Shown: positions 7,801 through 16,829 of the stretch, one piece after another
Layout: each line of letters begins with the position of its first letter
Position numbering within the stretch: the stretch's first letter is position 1
From: an uncultured Bacillaceae bacterium
Lineage (GTDB): Bacteria; Bacillota; Bacilli; Bacillales; Amphibacillaceae
Assembly (NCBI GenBank): GCA_937925695.1
Contig: CALAMD010000122.1
Span: forward strand, 1-49,622
Direction: 5' to 3'
Length of the DNA stretch: 49,622 nt
The notes under the pieces: generated by a model
What the model was told of the DNA's origin: nothing
Seen by the model: only the letters and a program-made list of their open reading frames with translations
Database searches by the model: none
Translations under genes and position numbers: made by a program

Positions 7801-9837
7801 TTACATAAAAAAATCAAATAATCGCTCAAGCATCCCTTTCTTTTTCTGATCATTACTTTCTTCTGGTGGTGCGATCCTATTTTTTTGTTCGAGATGGTGG
7901 TGACAATAGGCTTTTGGCTCTGTACCTTTAATAAAATACATTTCTCTCTTCGATTGACAATGAGGCGTTGCCATGAGTCCAGTTTTTGGATCAATCGGGA
8001 CTTTCACGATGCCTGTAGGAATAGGTCGGGTCTTGATTGGCAAATCCTCATGGGCTTTTTCCATCATATTTGCCCAGATAATTTTTGGATAAGCTCGTTC
8101 TTTTGCTGATTCAATCGCTCGATTATCATCATAACCTGTCCAAACACCAACGACGAGATGGGGACTATAGCCAATCATCCAACTATCCGCCTTAGTCGTC
8201 CCAGATTTTCCGGCATAGGGATAGGATAATTGATCAGCTATCGTTGCTCCGGTTACTTCGGTATAACCATTTAACCGCATATCGAACATGCCTGTTAATA
8301 AATCATTTAAGATAAATGTCACCCGTTCATCGAGGATCCTCATAGGTCGAGTTGTTTTTCGTTCATAAACAACCCGGTTTGATCGATCGACTATTTTTTG
8401 AATGGTATGCCCTTGTAATTGATACCCCCCATTGGCTAACATACTATATGCCTCAACCATTTCATGTAGGGAAACTGATGCAGTCCCGAGGGCTAAGGAA
8501 GGAACGGCTGGTAACTCGCTTTGAATCCCAAATTTACGCGCAGTTTCTATTAATACTTCCGGCCCAAGATATAAATTCGTTTTCACTGCGTAAATATTAT
8601 CAGATAGGGCGAGGGCTTGGGCTAGTGTGATCGGTTCATAGGCATAGTAGCCATTGTAATTACTCGGTTGGTAAACTTCATTATTTTCAAGGATAAAAGA
8701 AGTTGGTCGACTTAATAAGGTGGTTGCTGGCGTGTAATCCTTTGCTAATGAAGCATAGTATAAAAAGGGTTTAAAGGTAGACCCTGCCATTCTTTTCGCT
8801 TGAATGGCTCGATTGAAAGGACTCTGATTGTAATCTCGTCCTCCTATAAGTGCTAAAATAGCCCCGGTTTTAGGATCCATAGCCATGGTAGCAATTTGAA
8901 GATCGCTACTTGCCTCAATTTGTTTGATTTCCCCTTCGAAAAATAATTGTTGTTGATGATCTAACGTCGTATGAATTTGATATCCGCCAGATCTAATCGC
9001 CTCTTCATCTAACTGTAATATTTCTTTTGCCTCTTGGAGGACGACATCAAGGAAATAAGGCGCGATTTCCTGTTGTAAATGTTCCTCTTGTCTAATGTAT
9101 ATGAGATCTTGTTCTAACGCTTCTACGTAGCCTTGTTCAGAGATCATCTCGTTAGCTAACATCGCTTGTAAAATTTGTTGTTGACGTTGGTTGGCATTTT
9201 TGCTGTTATTCAGTGGCGAGTAGTAAGTCGGTCCTTTAGGAATGGCAATTAACATAGCCGCTTCAGCCAATGATAGTTCATCAGCATGTTTGTCAAAAAA
9301 ATATCTACTGGCCGATTCAATACCATAAATCCCATGGCCAAAGTAAATCATATTCAAATAACCTGCCAATATCTCTTCCTTTGGATAAAACATTTCTAAG
9401 CGAATAGTGTAAAAAGCTTCTTTTATTTTTCGAGACCAGGTTTTCTCATGGGATAAAAATAGGTTCCGAGCATACTGTTGGGTAATCGTGCTGGCCCCTT
9501 CCTTTAAGGAAAAACTCGTTATATTTTTCCACAGGGCACCAATAATCCTTTTTAGGTCAAAACCATGATGCTCATAAAAATGTTGATCTTCGATTGCGAT
9601 GGTTGCATCAATTACTTCGGGTGAAATATGATCAAGATCAACCCAAATCCGTTTTTCTAAGCCTGTCTCCTCAGCTAGGATCTCACCTGTTCCAGCATAA
9701 TAAATCGTTGGTTGTTCATGTGCGAGCGGAGGGGGACCTAATAAAAAACAGACCATATATATACTCACAATGGTTATTACGACGACAGAAAGGCCAATTA
9801 GCAAAAATTTGTTTAACATCCTCATTACTTTTATCAT
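7801..9837 (-). CDS. pbpG: Bifunctional class A penicillin-binding protein (PbpG / PBP2d-like)
   Basis: 678 residues. One N-terminal membrane anchor (about 8-32), a glycosyltransferase-51 domain with catalytic Glu83 in IEDQHFYEHHG and the STITQQYARN motif near 115, then a transpeptidase domain with Ser353-x-x-Lys356 (STFK), SDN at 412-414 and KSGTT at 544. It polymerises and cross-links peptidoglycan outside the membrane. Size and the ywhD/ywiB context match B. subtilis pbpG (ywhE), a sigma-F-dependent forespore PBP. ATG 9837 is chosen because GGAG lies nine bases upstream; ATG 9852 has no ribosome binding site. A weak forespore-type CATAATA (complement of 9878-9884) lies upstream. Confidence 0.9.
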   Translation of the reverse strand: MIKVMRMLNKFLLIGLSVVVITIVSIYMVCFLLGPPPLAHEQPTIYYAGTGEILAEETGLEKRIWVDLDHISPEVIDATIAIEDQHFYEHHGFDLKRIIGALWKNITSFSLKEGASTITQQYARNLFLSHEKTWSRKIKEAFYTIRLEMFYPKEEILAGYLNMIYFGHGIYGIESASRYFFDKHADELSLAEAAMLIAIPKGPTYYSPLNNSKNANQRQQQILQAMLANEMISEQGYVEALEQDLIYIRQEEHLQQEIAPYFLDVVLQEAKEILQLDEEAIRSGGYQIHTTLDHQQQLFFEGEIKQIEASSDLQIATMAMDPKTGAILALIGGRDYNQSPFNRAIQAKRMAGSTFKPFLYYASLAKDYTPATTLLSRPTSFILENNEVYQPSNYNGYYAYEPITLAQALALSDNIYAVKTNLYLGPEVLIETARKFGIQSELPAVPSLALGTASVSLHEMVEAYSMLANGGYQLQGHTIQKIVDRSNRVVYERKTTRPMRILDERVTFILNDLLTGMFDMRLNGYTEVTGATIADQLSYPYAGKSGTTKADSWMIGYSPHLVVGVWTGYDDNRAIESAKERAYPKIIWANMMEKAHEDLPIKTRPIPTGIVKVPIDPKTGLMATPHCQSKREMYFIKGTEPKAYCHHHLEQKNRIAPPEESNDQKKKGMLERLFDFFM

Positions 9838-9925
9838 TGTTTTGAGCTCCATTTGTCAATAAAAATATATCTATAATTATTATGGGAACAAATAAGTAGA
9901 TTTAAACTAGAGATGGAAAAAGAGA

Positions 9926-9955
9926 TTGAAAATGATGAAGATGTGCTATTATAAT
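9926..9955 (+). promoter_or_regulatory. Sigma-A promoter for ywiB-argS
   Basis: TTGAAA at 9926-9931, an 18-base spacer, TATAAT at 9950-9955, placed about 30 bases upstream of the ywiB start. Confidence 0.65.
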
Positions 9956-9993
9956 AAAATACCGTATATAATCTAGTTTATGGGGCGATATCA

Positions 9994-10428
9994 TTGGCAA
10001 AAGGGCAACAACTTGTTACAATTCAACTACGCTCAACGATTGAAGATGAAGAGGAAACAGCAATCCATACAACAGAACATAAAGGTCGCTATTATCATAA
10101 AGACCACGTTGATATTCTCATATTTGAAGAAGACCTTGAAGGGGAAAAAGTGAATAACTTGATTACGATTCACACCGACAAAGTCAATATTAAGCGCTCG
10201 GGTGTGATTGGAATGAATCAACGTTTTGAAGTGAATCAAACAACAGAATCCTACTATCAACATCAATTTGGTCAATTTCATATGGAAACTCATACAGAAA
10301 GCATTGAATATCAATCATTACACATGTATGATATAGGGAAATTAATGATTGTCTATACAGTTACCTTAAATGGTGAGATAGAGCGAAATCATGTATTAGA
10401 ACTTACCTATTATGAGGAGGGTATTTAA
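9994..10428 (+). CDS. ywiB: YwiB family protein (DUF1934, calycin-like)
   Basis: A 144-residue, beta-strand-rich protein like B. subtilis YwiB, which has a lipocalin/calycin-like barrel of unknown ligand. Visible features are the GRYYHKDHVDILIFEED and VKIKRSG-like (VNIKRSGVIG) strands. TTG start at 9994 after GGGGCGAT. Its stop overlaps the argS ATG by one base (TAATG), implying translational coupling; the ywiB-argS pairing is conserved in Bacillaceae. Confidence 0.82.
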   Translation: MAKGQQLVTIQLRSTIEDEEETAIHTTEHKGRYYHKDHVDILIFEEDLEGEKVNNLITIHTDKVNIKRSGVIGMNQRFEVNQTTESYYQHQFGQFHMETHTESIEYQSLHMYDIGKLMIVYTVTLNGEIERNHVLELTYYEEGI

Positions 10429-12098
10429 TGAGTATCTTAGCGAAAACAGAACAGCTCTTGAAAGACCAAATAGCAGAAGCAATTTTAGCTGCTAATCTTG
10501 CTGAACAGGAGCAATTACCCGAAATTATGTTAGAAAAACCAAAAGATAAAAACCATGGTGATTTTGCTACAAATATTGCGATGCAACTAGCGAGGATAGC
10601 GAAAAAAGCACCACGTCAAATAGCAGAAGATATTGTTGAACAGATCGATCGAACGAAAGCTTCCATAGAGAAGATTGAAATTGCTGGCCCTGGCTTTATT
10701 AATTTTTTTATGAAGAGTGATTTCTTAGGTGCACTCATACCCGTTATTTTAGAAGCTGAGGATGCTTACGGTCAGTCACAAATCGGAAATGGTCAAAAAG
10801 TGCAGGTTGAATTTGTGTCCGCCAACCCAACAGGATCATTGCACCTTGGCCATGCTAGAGGCGCTGCTTATGGTGATGTTCTCTGTAATGTCTTAGAAGC
10901 GACAGGTCATCAAGTTGAAAGAGAATATTATATTAATGATGCCGGGAGTCAAATTGATAATTTAGCTTTATCGATCGAAGCAAGATATTTAGAAATACTC
11001 GATCTTCCTGCCAATATGCCTGAAGATGGTTATTTTGGTCAGGATATCATTAACATAGCTTCGTCCATTTTCAAAGAAGATGGCGATAAATGGGCACAAG
11101 AAGAACAAACAAAACGGTTAGCCTATTTTAAGGAATACGGGCTGACTTATTTAATTAAACAAATTGAACAAGATTTGCGTGATTTCCGTGTTGAATTTGA
11201 TAATTGGTTCTCAGAAAGGTCACTCCATGAAGGTGATCAAATCCCTAACGTTTTATCATTACTAGAAGAAGATAATTATACGTATGAAAAAGACGGGGCA
11301 ACATGGTTCCGTTCAACAGAATTTGGTGATGATAAAGATCGCGTGTTAATTAAAAAAGATGGTAGTTATACATATTTAACTCCTGATATAACGTACCATC
11401 AAAATAAGTTTCAGCGTGGTTTTGATAAAGTCATTAATGTCTGGGGTGCGGATCATCACGGCTATATTCCGCGGATGCGAGCAGCAATTCTCGCTTTAGG
11501 TTATCCAGACGAGAAGTTCACAGTCCAAACGATTCAAATGGTAAGTCTCCTAGAACAAGGAGAAGCGGTTAAAATGAGTAAGCGTAGCGGCAATGTTGTT
11601 ACGCTTCGAGAATTAATTGAAGATGTTGGCGTCGATGCTGTTCGTTACTACTTTGTCATGCGTTCTAATGATTCCCATCTGGATTTTGATATTGATCTAG
11701 CCCGTAAACAATCAACGGATAATCCAGTATTTTACGTACAATATGCCCATGCTCGTATTTGTACCATGTTAAAACAAGCTGAAAAGCAAGGCTTTATGAC
11801 AGATGATCAATATGATGCCAAGTTACTAGTGACCGAGAAGGAAGTAGACCTATTAACAAAGTTAGGCGAATTCCCGCAAGTTCTTGAAGATGCTGCCAAA
11901 AAGTATACCGTACATCAAGTGACCCAATATGTATTTGATCTTGCTGCCTTACTGCATAGTTTTTATAATGCCGAAAAAGTACTTGATGCAAATAACATTG
12001 AATTAACAAAAGCTAGAATTGCCTTAATGAAAGCAGTAAAAATTACGATTGCCAATGGGCTAAAAATTATCGGTGTGAGCGCACCAGAAAAAATGTAA
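10428..12098 (+). CDS. argS: Arginyl-tRNA synthetase
   Basis: 556 residues, class I aminoacyl-tRNA synthetase charging tRNA-Arg. An N-terminal additional domain (residues 1-110), then the Rossmann catalytic core with HLGH at 139-142 and KMSKR at 382-386 (HIGH and KMSKS equivalents), and a C-terminal helical anticodon-binding (DALR) domain. It follows ywiB with a one-base overlap and ends in a hairpin terminator. Confidence 0.97.
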   Translation: MSILAKTEQLLKDQIAEAILAANLAEQEQLPEIMLEKPKDKNHGDFATNIAMQLARIAKKAPRQIAEDIVEQIDRTKASIEKIEIAGPGFINFFMKSDFLGALIPVILEAEDAYGQSQIGNGQKVQVEFVSANPTGSLHLGHARGAAYGDVLCNVLEATGHQVEREYYINDAGSQIDNLALSIEARYLEILDLPANMPEDGYFGQDIINIASSIFKEDGDKWAQEEQTKRLAYFKEYGLTYLIKQIEQDLRDFRVEFDNWFSERSLHEGDQIPNVLSLLEEDNYTYEKDGATWFRSTEFGDDKDRVLIKKDGSYTYLTPDITYHQNKFQRGFDKVINVWGADHHGYIPRMRAAILALGYPDEKFTVQTIQMVSLLEQGEAVKMSKRSGNVVTLRELIEDVGVDAVRYYFVMRSNDSHLDFDIDLARKQSTDNPVFYVQYAHARICTMLKQAEKQGFMTDDQYDAKLLVTEKEVDLLTKLGEFPQVLEDAAKKYTVHQVTQYVFDLAALLHSFYNAEKVLDANNIELTKARIALMKAVKITIANGLKIIGVSAPEKM

Positions 12099-12104
12099 TC
12101 AGGT

Positions 12105-12147
12105 AACCAATGAAAGATGAGCAAATGTTCACCTTTCATTGGTTTTT
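12105..12147 (+). terminator. Terminator of ywiB-argS
   Basis: AACCAATGAAAG / CTTTCATTGGTT stem with a 16-base loop, then a run of T. Confidence 0.9.
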
Positions 12148-12319
12148 TATCTATTTGGGGTCACGGTGTCTTGTTTCTTACCCATATGGTTGGAAAAGAG
12201 ATTTGATCATTAGTCGAAAAACTCTGTTTATACAAACATCTTTGATTATGCTTTTTCTAAGCGAAAAACTATGATACATTTTATAATAACTTTGAATTGA
12301 TGAAAGGGTGTTAAAAGAT

Positions 12320-13510
12320 ATGAGAAAAGCTGTCATTGTCTCAGGTGCTAGAACACCGTTTGGAAGATTTGGTGGAAAATTGAAGTCGTTAACAGCATCC
12401 GATTTAGGCGCAAAAGCGATTAGAGGAGCCCTAGATCGGGCAGAAATAGCTGAAGAAGAAATAGATCATGTCATTATGGGAACTGTTTTACAAGGTGGTC
12501 AAGGGCAAATTCCGTCACGACAAGCAGCACGAAAAGCTGGAATCCCGTGGACAGTACAAACCGAAACAATTAATAAAGTGTGTGCATCAGGGTTACGAAG
12601 TGTTACGTTAGCCGAGCAATTGATTAGACTCGGCGATGCTGATGTCATCGTTGCCGGTGGAATGGAAAGTATGAGTAACGCTCCCTACTTTTTACCAGAT
12701 GCCCGTTGGGGAAATCGCATGGGCGATAAAACCGTTAAAGATATGATGATTCACGACGGTCTAACTTGTGCTTTTAGTGGGGCCCATATGGGAACCTTTG
12801 GAAATAGCACAGCAGAAAAACATGAGATTACTAGAGAACAACAAGATGAATGGGCGTTGTTAAGTCATCAAAGAGCGATCAAGGCGATAGAATCTGGTAA
12901 GTTCGCTGATGAAATAGTCAGTGTTGAAGTGCCCCAGCGTAAAGGGGATCCACTGATTGTTGATACGGATGAAGCACCGCGAAAAGATACGAGTATCGAA
13001 GCCTTAAGGAAATTAAAACCAGCATTTGGTGCAGATGGAACGATTACAGCCGGCAATGCACCAGGAGTTAATGATGGTGCTTGTGCCTTTGTCGTGATGG
13101 CTGATGAAAAAGCAAAAGAGTTAGATCAACAACCGTTAGCATATATTTTAGGACATGCAGCTGTTGCAGTTGAAGGAAAAGACTTCCCAGAAACGCCAGG
13201 GCTTGTTATTAATGAATTATTGAAGAAGACAGGAAAGAAAAAAGAAGACATTGATTTATTCGAAATTAATGAAGCCTTTGCTGCGGTTTCATTAGTGAGT
13301 GCCAAGATTTCAGGTATTTCCCCGGATAAAATCAATGTTAATGGTGGAGCCGTAGCTTTAGGCCATCCAATCGGAGCGAGTGGAGCCCGAATTATTTTAA
13401 CGCTAATTTATGAATTGCAGCGTCGTGGCGGTGGTTTAGGAATCGCAGCCATTTGTAGTGGGGGCGGACAAGGTGATGCAATTTTATTAGAAGTACCAGC
13501 AACTAAGTAA
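12320..13510 (+). CDS. Acetyl-CoA C-acetyltransferase (thiolase)
   Basis: A 396-residue thiolase with the full catalytic set: nucleophile Cys88 in KVCASGLRS, His349 in GHPIGASGAR and Cys379 in CSGGGQGDA. It condenses two acetyl-CoA to acetoacetyl-CoA or cleaves 3-ketoacyl-CoA. B. subtilis MmgA and YhfS are relatives; the sequence alone does not tell biosynthetic from degradative use. No fatty-acid or mevalonate genes are adjacent, and it stands alone between argS and rpoE, where B. subtilis has other genes. ATG 12320 is preferred over GTG 12308 because AAAGGGTG lies nine bases upstream. Confidence 0.93.
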   Translation: MRKAVIVSGARTPFGRFGGKLKSLTASDLGAKAIRGALDRAEIAEEEIDHVIMGTVLQGGQGQIPSRQAARKAGIPWTVQTETINKVCASGLRSVTLAEQLIRLGDADVIVAGGMESMSNAPYFLPDARWGNRMGDKTVKDMMIHDGLTCAFSGAHMGTFGNSTAEKHEITREQQDEWALLSHQRAIKAIESGKFADEIVSVEVPQRKGDPLIVDTDEAPRKDTSIEALRKLKPAFGADGTITAGNAPGVNDGACAFVVMADEKAKELDQQPLAYILGHAAVAVEGKDFPETPGLVINELLKKTGKKKEDIDLFEINEAFAAVSLVSAKISGISPDKINVNGGAVALGHPIGASGARIILTLIYELQRRGGGLGIAAICSGGGQGDAILLEVPATK

Positions 13511-13516
13511 ATAAAC

Positions 13517-13551
13517 AATAGCGCGATTGATTGTGATCATCGTGCTATTTT
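13517..13551 (+). terminator. Terminator after the thiolase gene
   Basis: AATAGCGCGAT / ATCGTGCTATT stem with one wobble pair, then TTTT. Confidence 0.65.
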
Positions 13552-13614
13552 CCCATAATAAATGCTTGTAAGCCACCAACATTTCAATCATATTTACTTT
13601 AAAAAAACACATAA

Positions 13615-13632
13615 AATGTAAGTGCTTACATT
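13615..13632. promoter_or_regulatory. 18-bp near-perfect palindrome upstream of rpoE (operator-like)
   Basis: AATGTAAGTGCTTACATT: two 8-base arms around TG. It resembles a CcpA cre site (TGTAAGCGnTTACA type) with the central CG changed to TG. It lies about 30 bases upstream of the candidate rpoE promoter. A bound regulator is an inference. Confidence 0.4.
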
Positions 13633-13660
13633 AATGTATTTTTATTCAAAGTATAAAAGC

Positions 13661-13688
13661 TTGCTGTTTGCCAAGAATTTGATAAAAT
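13661..13688 (+). promoter_or_regulatory. Candidate rpoE promoter
   Basis: TTGCTG at 13661-13666, a 16-base spacer, TAAAAT at 13683-13688. The implied leader is about 170 bases. Apart from this, the palindrome at 13615 and the thiolase terminator, the 356-base gap before rpoE shows nothing recognisable. Confidence 0.45.
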
Positions 13689-13866
13689 TATTGTTCGTGA
13701 AGTTGAGCGATGCTTAATGATTCCTTATCTCTACAAATGATGATTGGCTAATTTTTCATAGCATATCATCAAGTATAAATCATAGGTTAAACATAATAAT
13801 TGTGATGTAGAAAATCTAAATACTAGTTGGCCTAGCCTTGCATTATGATTAAAAGGAGTGTATGAG

Positions 13867-14337
13867 ATGAGCTTGCAAAATTACAGCCAAGAAGAAATCA
13901 CTAAAATGTCCCTTGTTGAACTTGCTAAATTAATCATGCTAGAAGAAAGAAAACCTATGAAATTTAATGATCTATACGATAAGGTCTCTTCCTTAAAGGG
14001 ATTGACAGAAGACGAGAAGCAAGCACGAATCGGTCAATTTTATACTGATTTAAATGCAGACGGTACGTTTACTTCCAACGGATCGAATACATGGGGCTTA
14101 AAGCGTTGGTATAGTACAAATAGTAAACAGGAAATTGACGAAGCTCAGGAAACAACGCAAAAATTGGTTAGAAGAAAGAAAAAAGCAATTGTAGAAGATG
14201 ATGATGAAGACGATGATCTTGATTTAGATTTACTTGATGATAATCTTGATGATTTTGAAGATGATTTTGATTATGATGACGATTTTGATCTCGACATAGA
14301 CGAGGACTTTGAAGAATTGGTGGAAGAAGAAAATTAA
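13867..14337 (+). CDS. rpoE: RNA polymerase delta subunit
   Basis: 156 residues: an N-terminal HARE-HTH globular domain (residues 1-95, with MSLVELAKLIMLEE and NTWGLKRWY) and a C-terminal tail of almost pure Asp/Glu from about 110. Delta is found only in Firmicutes, binds core RNA polymerase, speeds recycling and raises promoter selectivity and sensitivity to the initiating nucleotide. ATG 13867 is chosen from AAAGGAG eight bases upstream. pyrG follows, as in B. subtilis. Confidence 0.96.
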   Translation: MSLQNYSQEEITKMSLVELAKLIMLEERKPMKFNDLYDKVSSLKGLTEDEKQARIGQFYTDLNADGTFTSNGSNTWGLKRWYSTNSKQEIDEAQETTQKLVRRKKKAIVEDDDEDDDLDLDLLDDNLDDFEDDFDYDDDFDLDIDEDFEELVEEEN

Positions 14338-14420
14338 CATCCGCTATTCATCTGTACATGCTTGACTTTTGTTTTACGAATGAGTAATATTTTAATTGGG
14401 CTCTTTAGATAATTTACAAT

Positions 14421-14459
14421 AAAGTGCTCCCCTATGTAGGGGAGCACTTTTCTTTTTTT
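14421..14459 (+). terminator. rpoE terminator
   Basis: A perfect 13-bp GC-containing stem (AAAGTGCTCCCCT / AGGGGAGCACTTT), four-base loop, then TCTTTTTTT. Confidence 0.95.
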
Positions 14460-14529
14460 ATATTATTCATATAAATTCTGTTTAATTTTCCTGAACTGTT
14501 GTAAAAATAAGTAAGAAAGAGGGATGAAA

Positions 14530-16146
14530 ATGACTAAATATATATTTGTAACTGGCGGCGTTGTTTCATCACTAGGTAAAGGGATTACGGCTGCCTCCCT
14601 TGGACGTCTGCTCAAAAATAGAGGATTAAAAGTAACGCTTCAAAAATTTGATCCTTACATAAATGTCGATCCTGGGACGATGAGTCCTTACCAACATGGT
14701 GAAGTTTTCGTAACTGAAGATGGTGCGGAAACAGACTTAGATTTAGGTCACTATGAGCGTTTTATTGACAGTGATTTAAATCAATATAGTAACGTGACGA
14801 CAGGTAAAATCTATTCCAGCGTCATTAAAAAAGAACGAAATGGTGAATATAATGGTGCAACGGTTCAAGTCATTCCCCATATTACAAATGAAATTAAAGA
14901 TCGCGTTTATCGGGCTGGTGAAACAACGGAAGCCGATGTTGTCATTACAGAAATTGGTGGAACAGTTGGCGATATCGAATCGTTGCCGTTTTTAGAAGCC
15001 ATTCGACAAATTAAAAGTGATATTGGTCGCGACCATGTGATGTATATACATTGTACCCTGGTACCATATATTGCAGCTGCTGGCGAGATTAAAACAAAAC
15101 CAACCCAACATAGCGTGAAAGAATTACGTTCACTTGGAATCCAACCAGATGCGATTGTGTTAAGAACGGAACATGCAATTAGTAAAGATATGAAAGAAAA
15201 GATTGCTCTTTTTTGTGATGTGAATGAACAAGCCGTCATTGAGATGATCGATGCAGATACACTTTACCACGTGCCCATTGCTCTTCAAGAACAAAAATTC
15301 GATCAGCTTGTATGTGATCATTTAAGAATAGAGACTGGCGAAGCGGATATGACAGAGTGGATGCAATTAGTGAAGAAAGTTCGGAGTTTATCGAAAAAGA
15401 TTGATATCGGTATTGTCGGAAAATACATCGAATTACAAGATGCCTATCTTTCTGTTGTTGAAGCTTTAAAACACGCCGGATTCGTTTATGATTTTGACAT
15501 AAACATACATTGGATTAGCTCTGAGCAACTAAATCGTGAAAATGTCGACCAAACATTAGCCCATGTCGATGGCCTTGTTGTACCAGGCGGATTTGGTCAT
15601 CGGGGTATTGAAGGGAAAATCGAAGCGATTCGCTATGCTCGGGAAGAGAAAGTACCTTTTTTAGGAATTGGATTAGGTATGCAATTAGCCATCGTCGAAT
15701 ATGCCCGTAATGTCTTACAGTTAACAGATGCTCATACAACTGAAATTAACCCGAATACGATTCATCCTGTTATTGACTTATTACCAGAACATAAAAATGT
15801 ACCACTAAATGGCATGTTTCGGATTGGATCCTACCCATGTGTGTTAAAAGATGGTACGAAAACAAAGGAAGCCTATCAAGGGGCAAAAACAATTAAAGAG
15901 CGTCATCGTAATCGCTATGAATTTAATAACGAATTCCGTCAACAATTTGAGCAAAGTGATCTTTTGTTTGCGGCTACAAGTCCAGATGATCGTCTCATTG
16001 AAATCGTTGAATTAAAGGATCATCCTTGGTTTGTTGCCAGTCAGTTTCATCCCGAGTTTAAATCAAGACCAACAAAACCACATGCACTGTTTCAAGGTTT
16101 TATCCAAGCATCAGTAAACAATTATCAAAAGAAAAATAACAATTGA
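14530..16146 (+). CDS. pyrG: CTP synthase with a substituted glutaminase active site
   Basis: 538 residues. The N-terminal amidoligase domain is intact (TGGVVSSLGKGI P-loop, TEDGAETDLDLGHYERF, EIGGTVGDIE) and makes CTP from UTP, ATP and ammonia. The C-terminal class I glutamine amidotransferase domain keeps PGGFGHRG and the FHPEF His/Glu pair near 507, but the nucleophile motif GICLGMQ reads GIGLGMQ. Residue 381, normally Cys, is Gly (codon GGA at 15670-15672). A nearby conserved GGTMRLG is GMFRIG. By family chemistry, glutamine hydrolysis should be lost and free ammonia required. GAGGG sits six bases before ATG 14530, which is preferred to ATG 14524. Confidence 0.95.
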   Translation: MTKYIFVTGGVVSSLGKGITAASLGRLLKNRGLKVTLQKFDPYINVDPGTMSPYQHGEVFVTEDGAETDLDLGHYERFIDSDLNQYSNVTTGKIYSSVIKKERNGEYNGATVQVIPHITNEIKDRVYRAGETTEADVVITEIGGTVGDIESLPFLEAIRQIKSDIGRDHVMYIHCTLVPYIAAAGEIKTKPTQHSVKELRSLGIQPDAIVLRTEHAISKDMKEKIALFCDVNEQAVIEMIDADTLYHVPIALQEQKFDQLVCDHLRIETGEADMTEWMQLVKKVRSLSKKIDIGIVGKYIELQDAYLSVVEALKHAGFVYDFDINIHWISSEQLNRENVDQTLAHVDGLVVPGGFGHRGIEGKIEAIRYAREEKVPFLGIGLGMQLAIVEYARNVLQLTDAHTTEINPNTIHPVIDLLPEHKNVPLNGMFRIGSYPCVLKDGTKTKEAYQGAKTIKERHRNRYEFNNEFRQQFEQSDLLFAATSPDDRLIEIVELKDHPWFVASQFHPEFKSRPTKPHALFQGFIQASVNNYQKKNNN

Positions 16147-16152
16147 AAATGG

Positions 16153-16200
16153 TTACCTTGAATAACTCCAACTCAGTGGATTATTCAAGGTAATTTTTTT
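16153..16200 (+). terminator. pyrG terminator
   Basis: TTACCTTGAATAA / TTATTCAAGGTAA stem extended by TCCA / TGGA, followed by seven T. Confidence 0.93.
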
Positions 16201-16230
16201 ATTTTAATATAATAAAATGTTCTGTGAAAA

Positions 16231-16258
16231 GCAGGAATTTATTAACAAATCATCGAAC
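16231..16258 (+). promoter_or_regulatory. Candidate sigma-H promoter of spo0F
   Basis: GCAGGAATT at 16231-16239 and ATCGAAC at 16252-16258, 12 bases apart, match the sigma-H pattern RnAGGAwww - 11/12 - RnnGAAT except for the last base. B. subtilis spo0F is known to have a sigma-H promoter. Confidence 0.5.
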
Positions 16259-16297
16259 TATGCCCATAGTTGATAAAATAAGGGTAGGGGTGTTCAA

Positions 16298-16657
16298 GTG
16301 AAAAATAAAATTCTCGTTGTTGACGACCAACCTGGTATTAGACTATTATTATCCGATGTTTTTACAAGCATAGGCTATCATGTAACTGTTGCCCAAACCG
16401 GTCAGGAAGCATTGGACAAAATTTTTAAGCAACGCTTTGATTTAATCCTGTTAGATCACGGACTACCTATCATTAATGGTCAAGAAGTCATTGAACAGAT
16501 GGAACACAAAGGAATTTTTGTACCGGTTATTTTAATGAGTGGTTTGATCGAAAATCTAAAAAGAGAGTATCTTCAACATAGCATGTTTATTAAAATTGTC
16601 GCCAAACCCTTTAATATTCTAGAAATGAGTCAGATGGTTAAGAAAATGTTAAGTTAA
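16298..16657 (+). CDS. spo0F: Sporulation phosphorelay response regulator Spo0F
   Basis: A stand-alone receiver domain of 119 residues. Phosphorelay chemistry is present: acidic pair Asp9-Asp10, phospho-acceptor Asp53, Ser81 in place of the usual Thr82, and Lys103 in AKPF. Spo0F takes phosphate from sporulation kinases and passes it to Spo0B. The VDDQPGIR N-terminus and the position between pyrG and fba match B. subtilis Spo0F. It is unusually diverged around the active site: DHGLP replaces DMKIP, and MSGLIE replaces MTAYGE, removing Tyr84. GTG start after AGGGGTG. Confidence 0.87.
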   Translation: MKNKILVVDDQPGIRLLLSDVFTSIGYHVTVAQTGQEALDKIFKQRFDLILLDHGLPIINGQEVIEQMEHKGIFVPVILMSGLIENLKREYLQHSMFIKIVAKPFNILEMSQMVKKMLS

Positions 16658-16829
16658 TGATAAGCGGATGAGAACAACCTCAAGATGATCCCTGCTAATA
16701 GTTTGTATATCCTCAAGTACATTCATCTCTTCACCTCAGTTGTTCTGTTTTCCATAGTAATGATCATATTTATGTTCTGAATAAAAAATAAATAATTTTT
16801 CACTCATTTGTTGCTAATGCCTGTTCAAG

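Noticed and set aside
13617..13630. Confident CcpA cre site
   Set aside because: The central CG, nearly invariant in cre sites, is TG. It is kept only as an operator-like palindrome.
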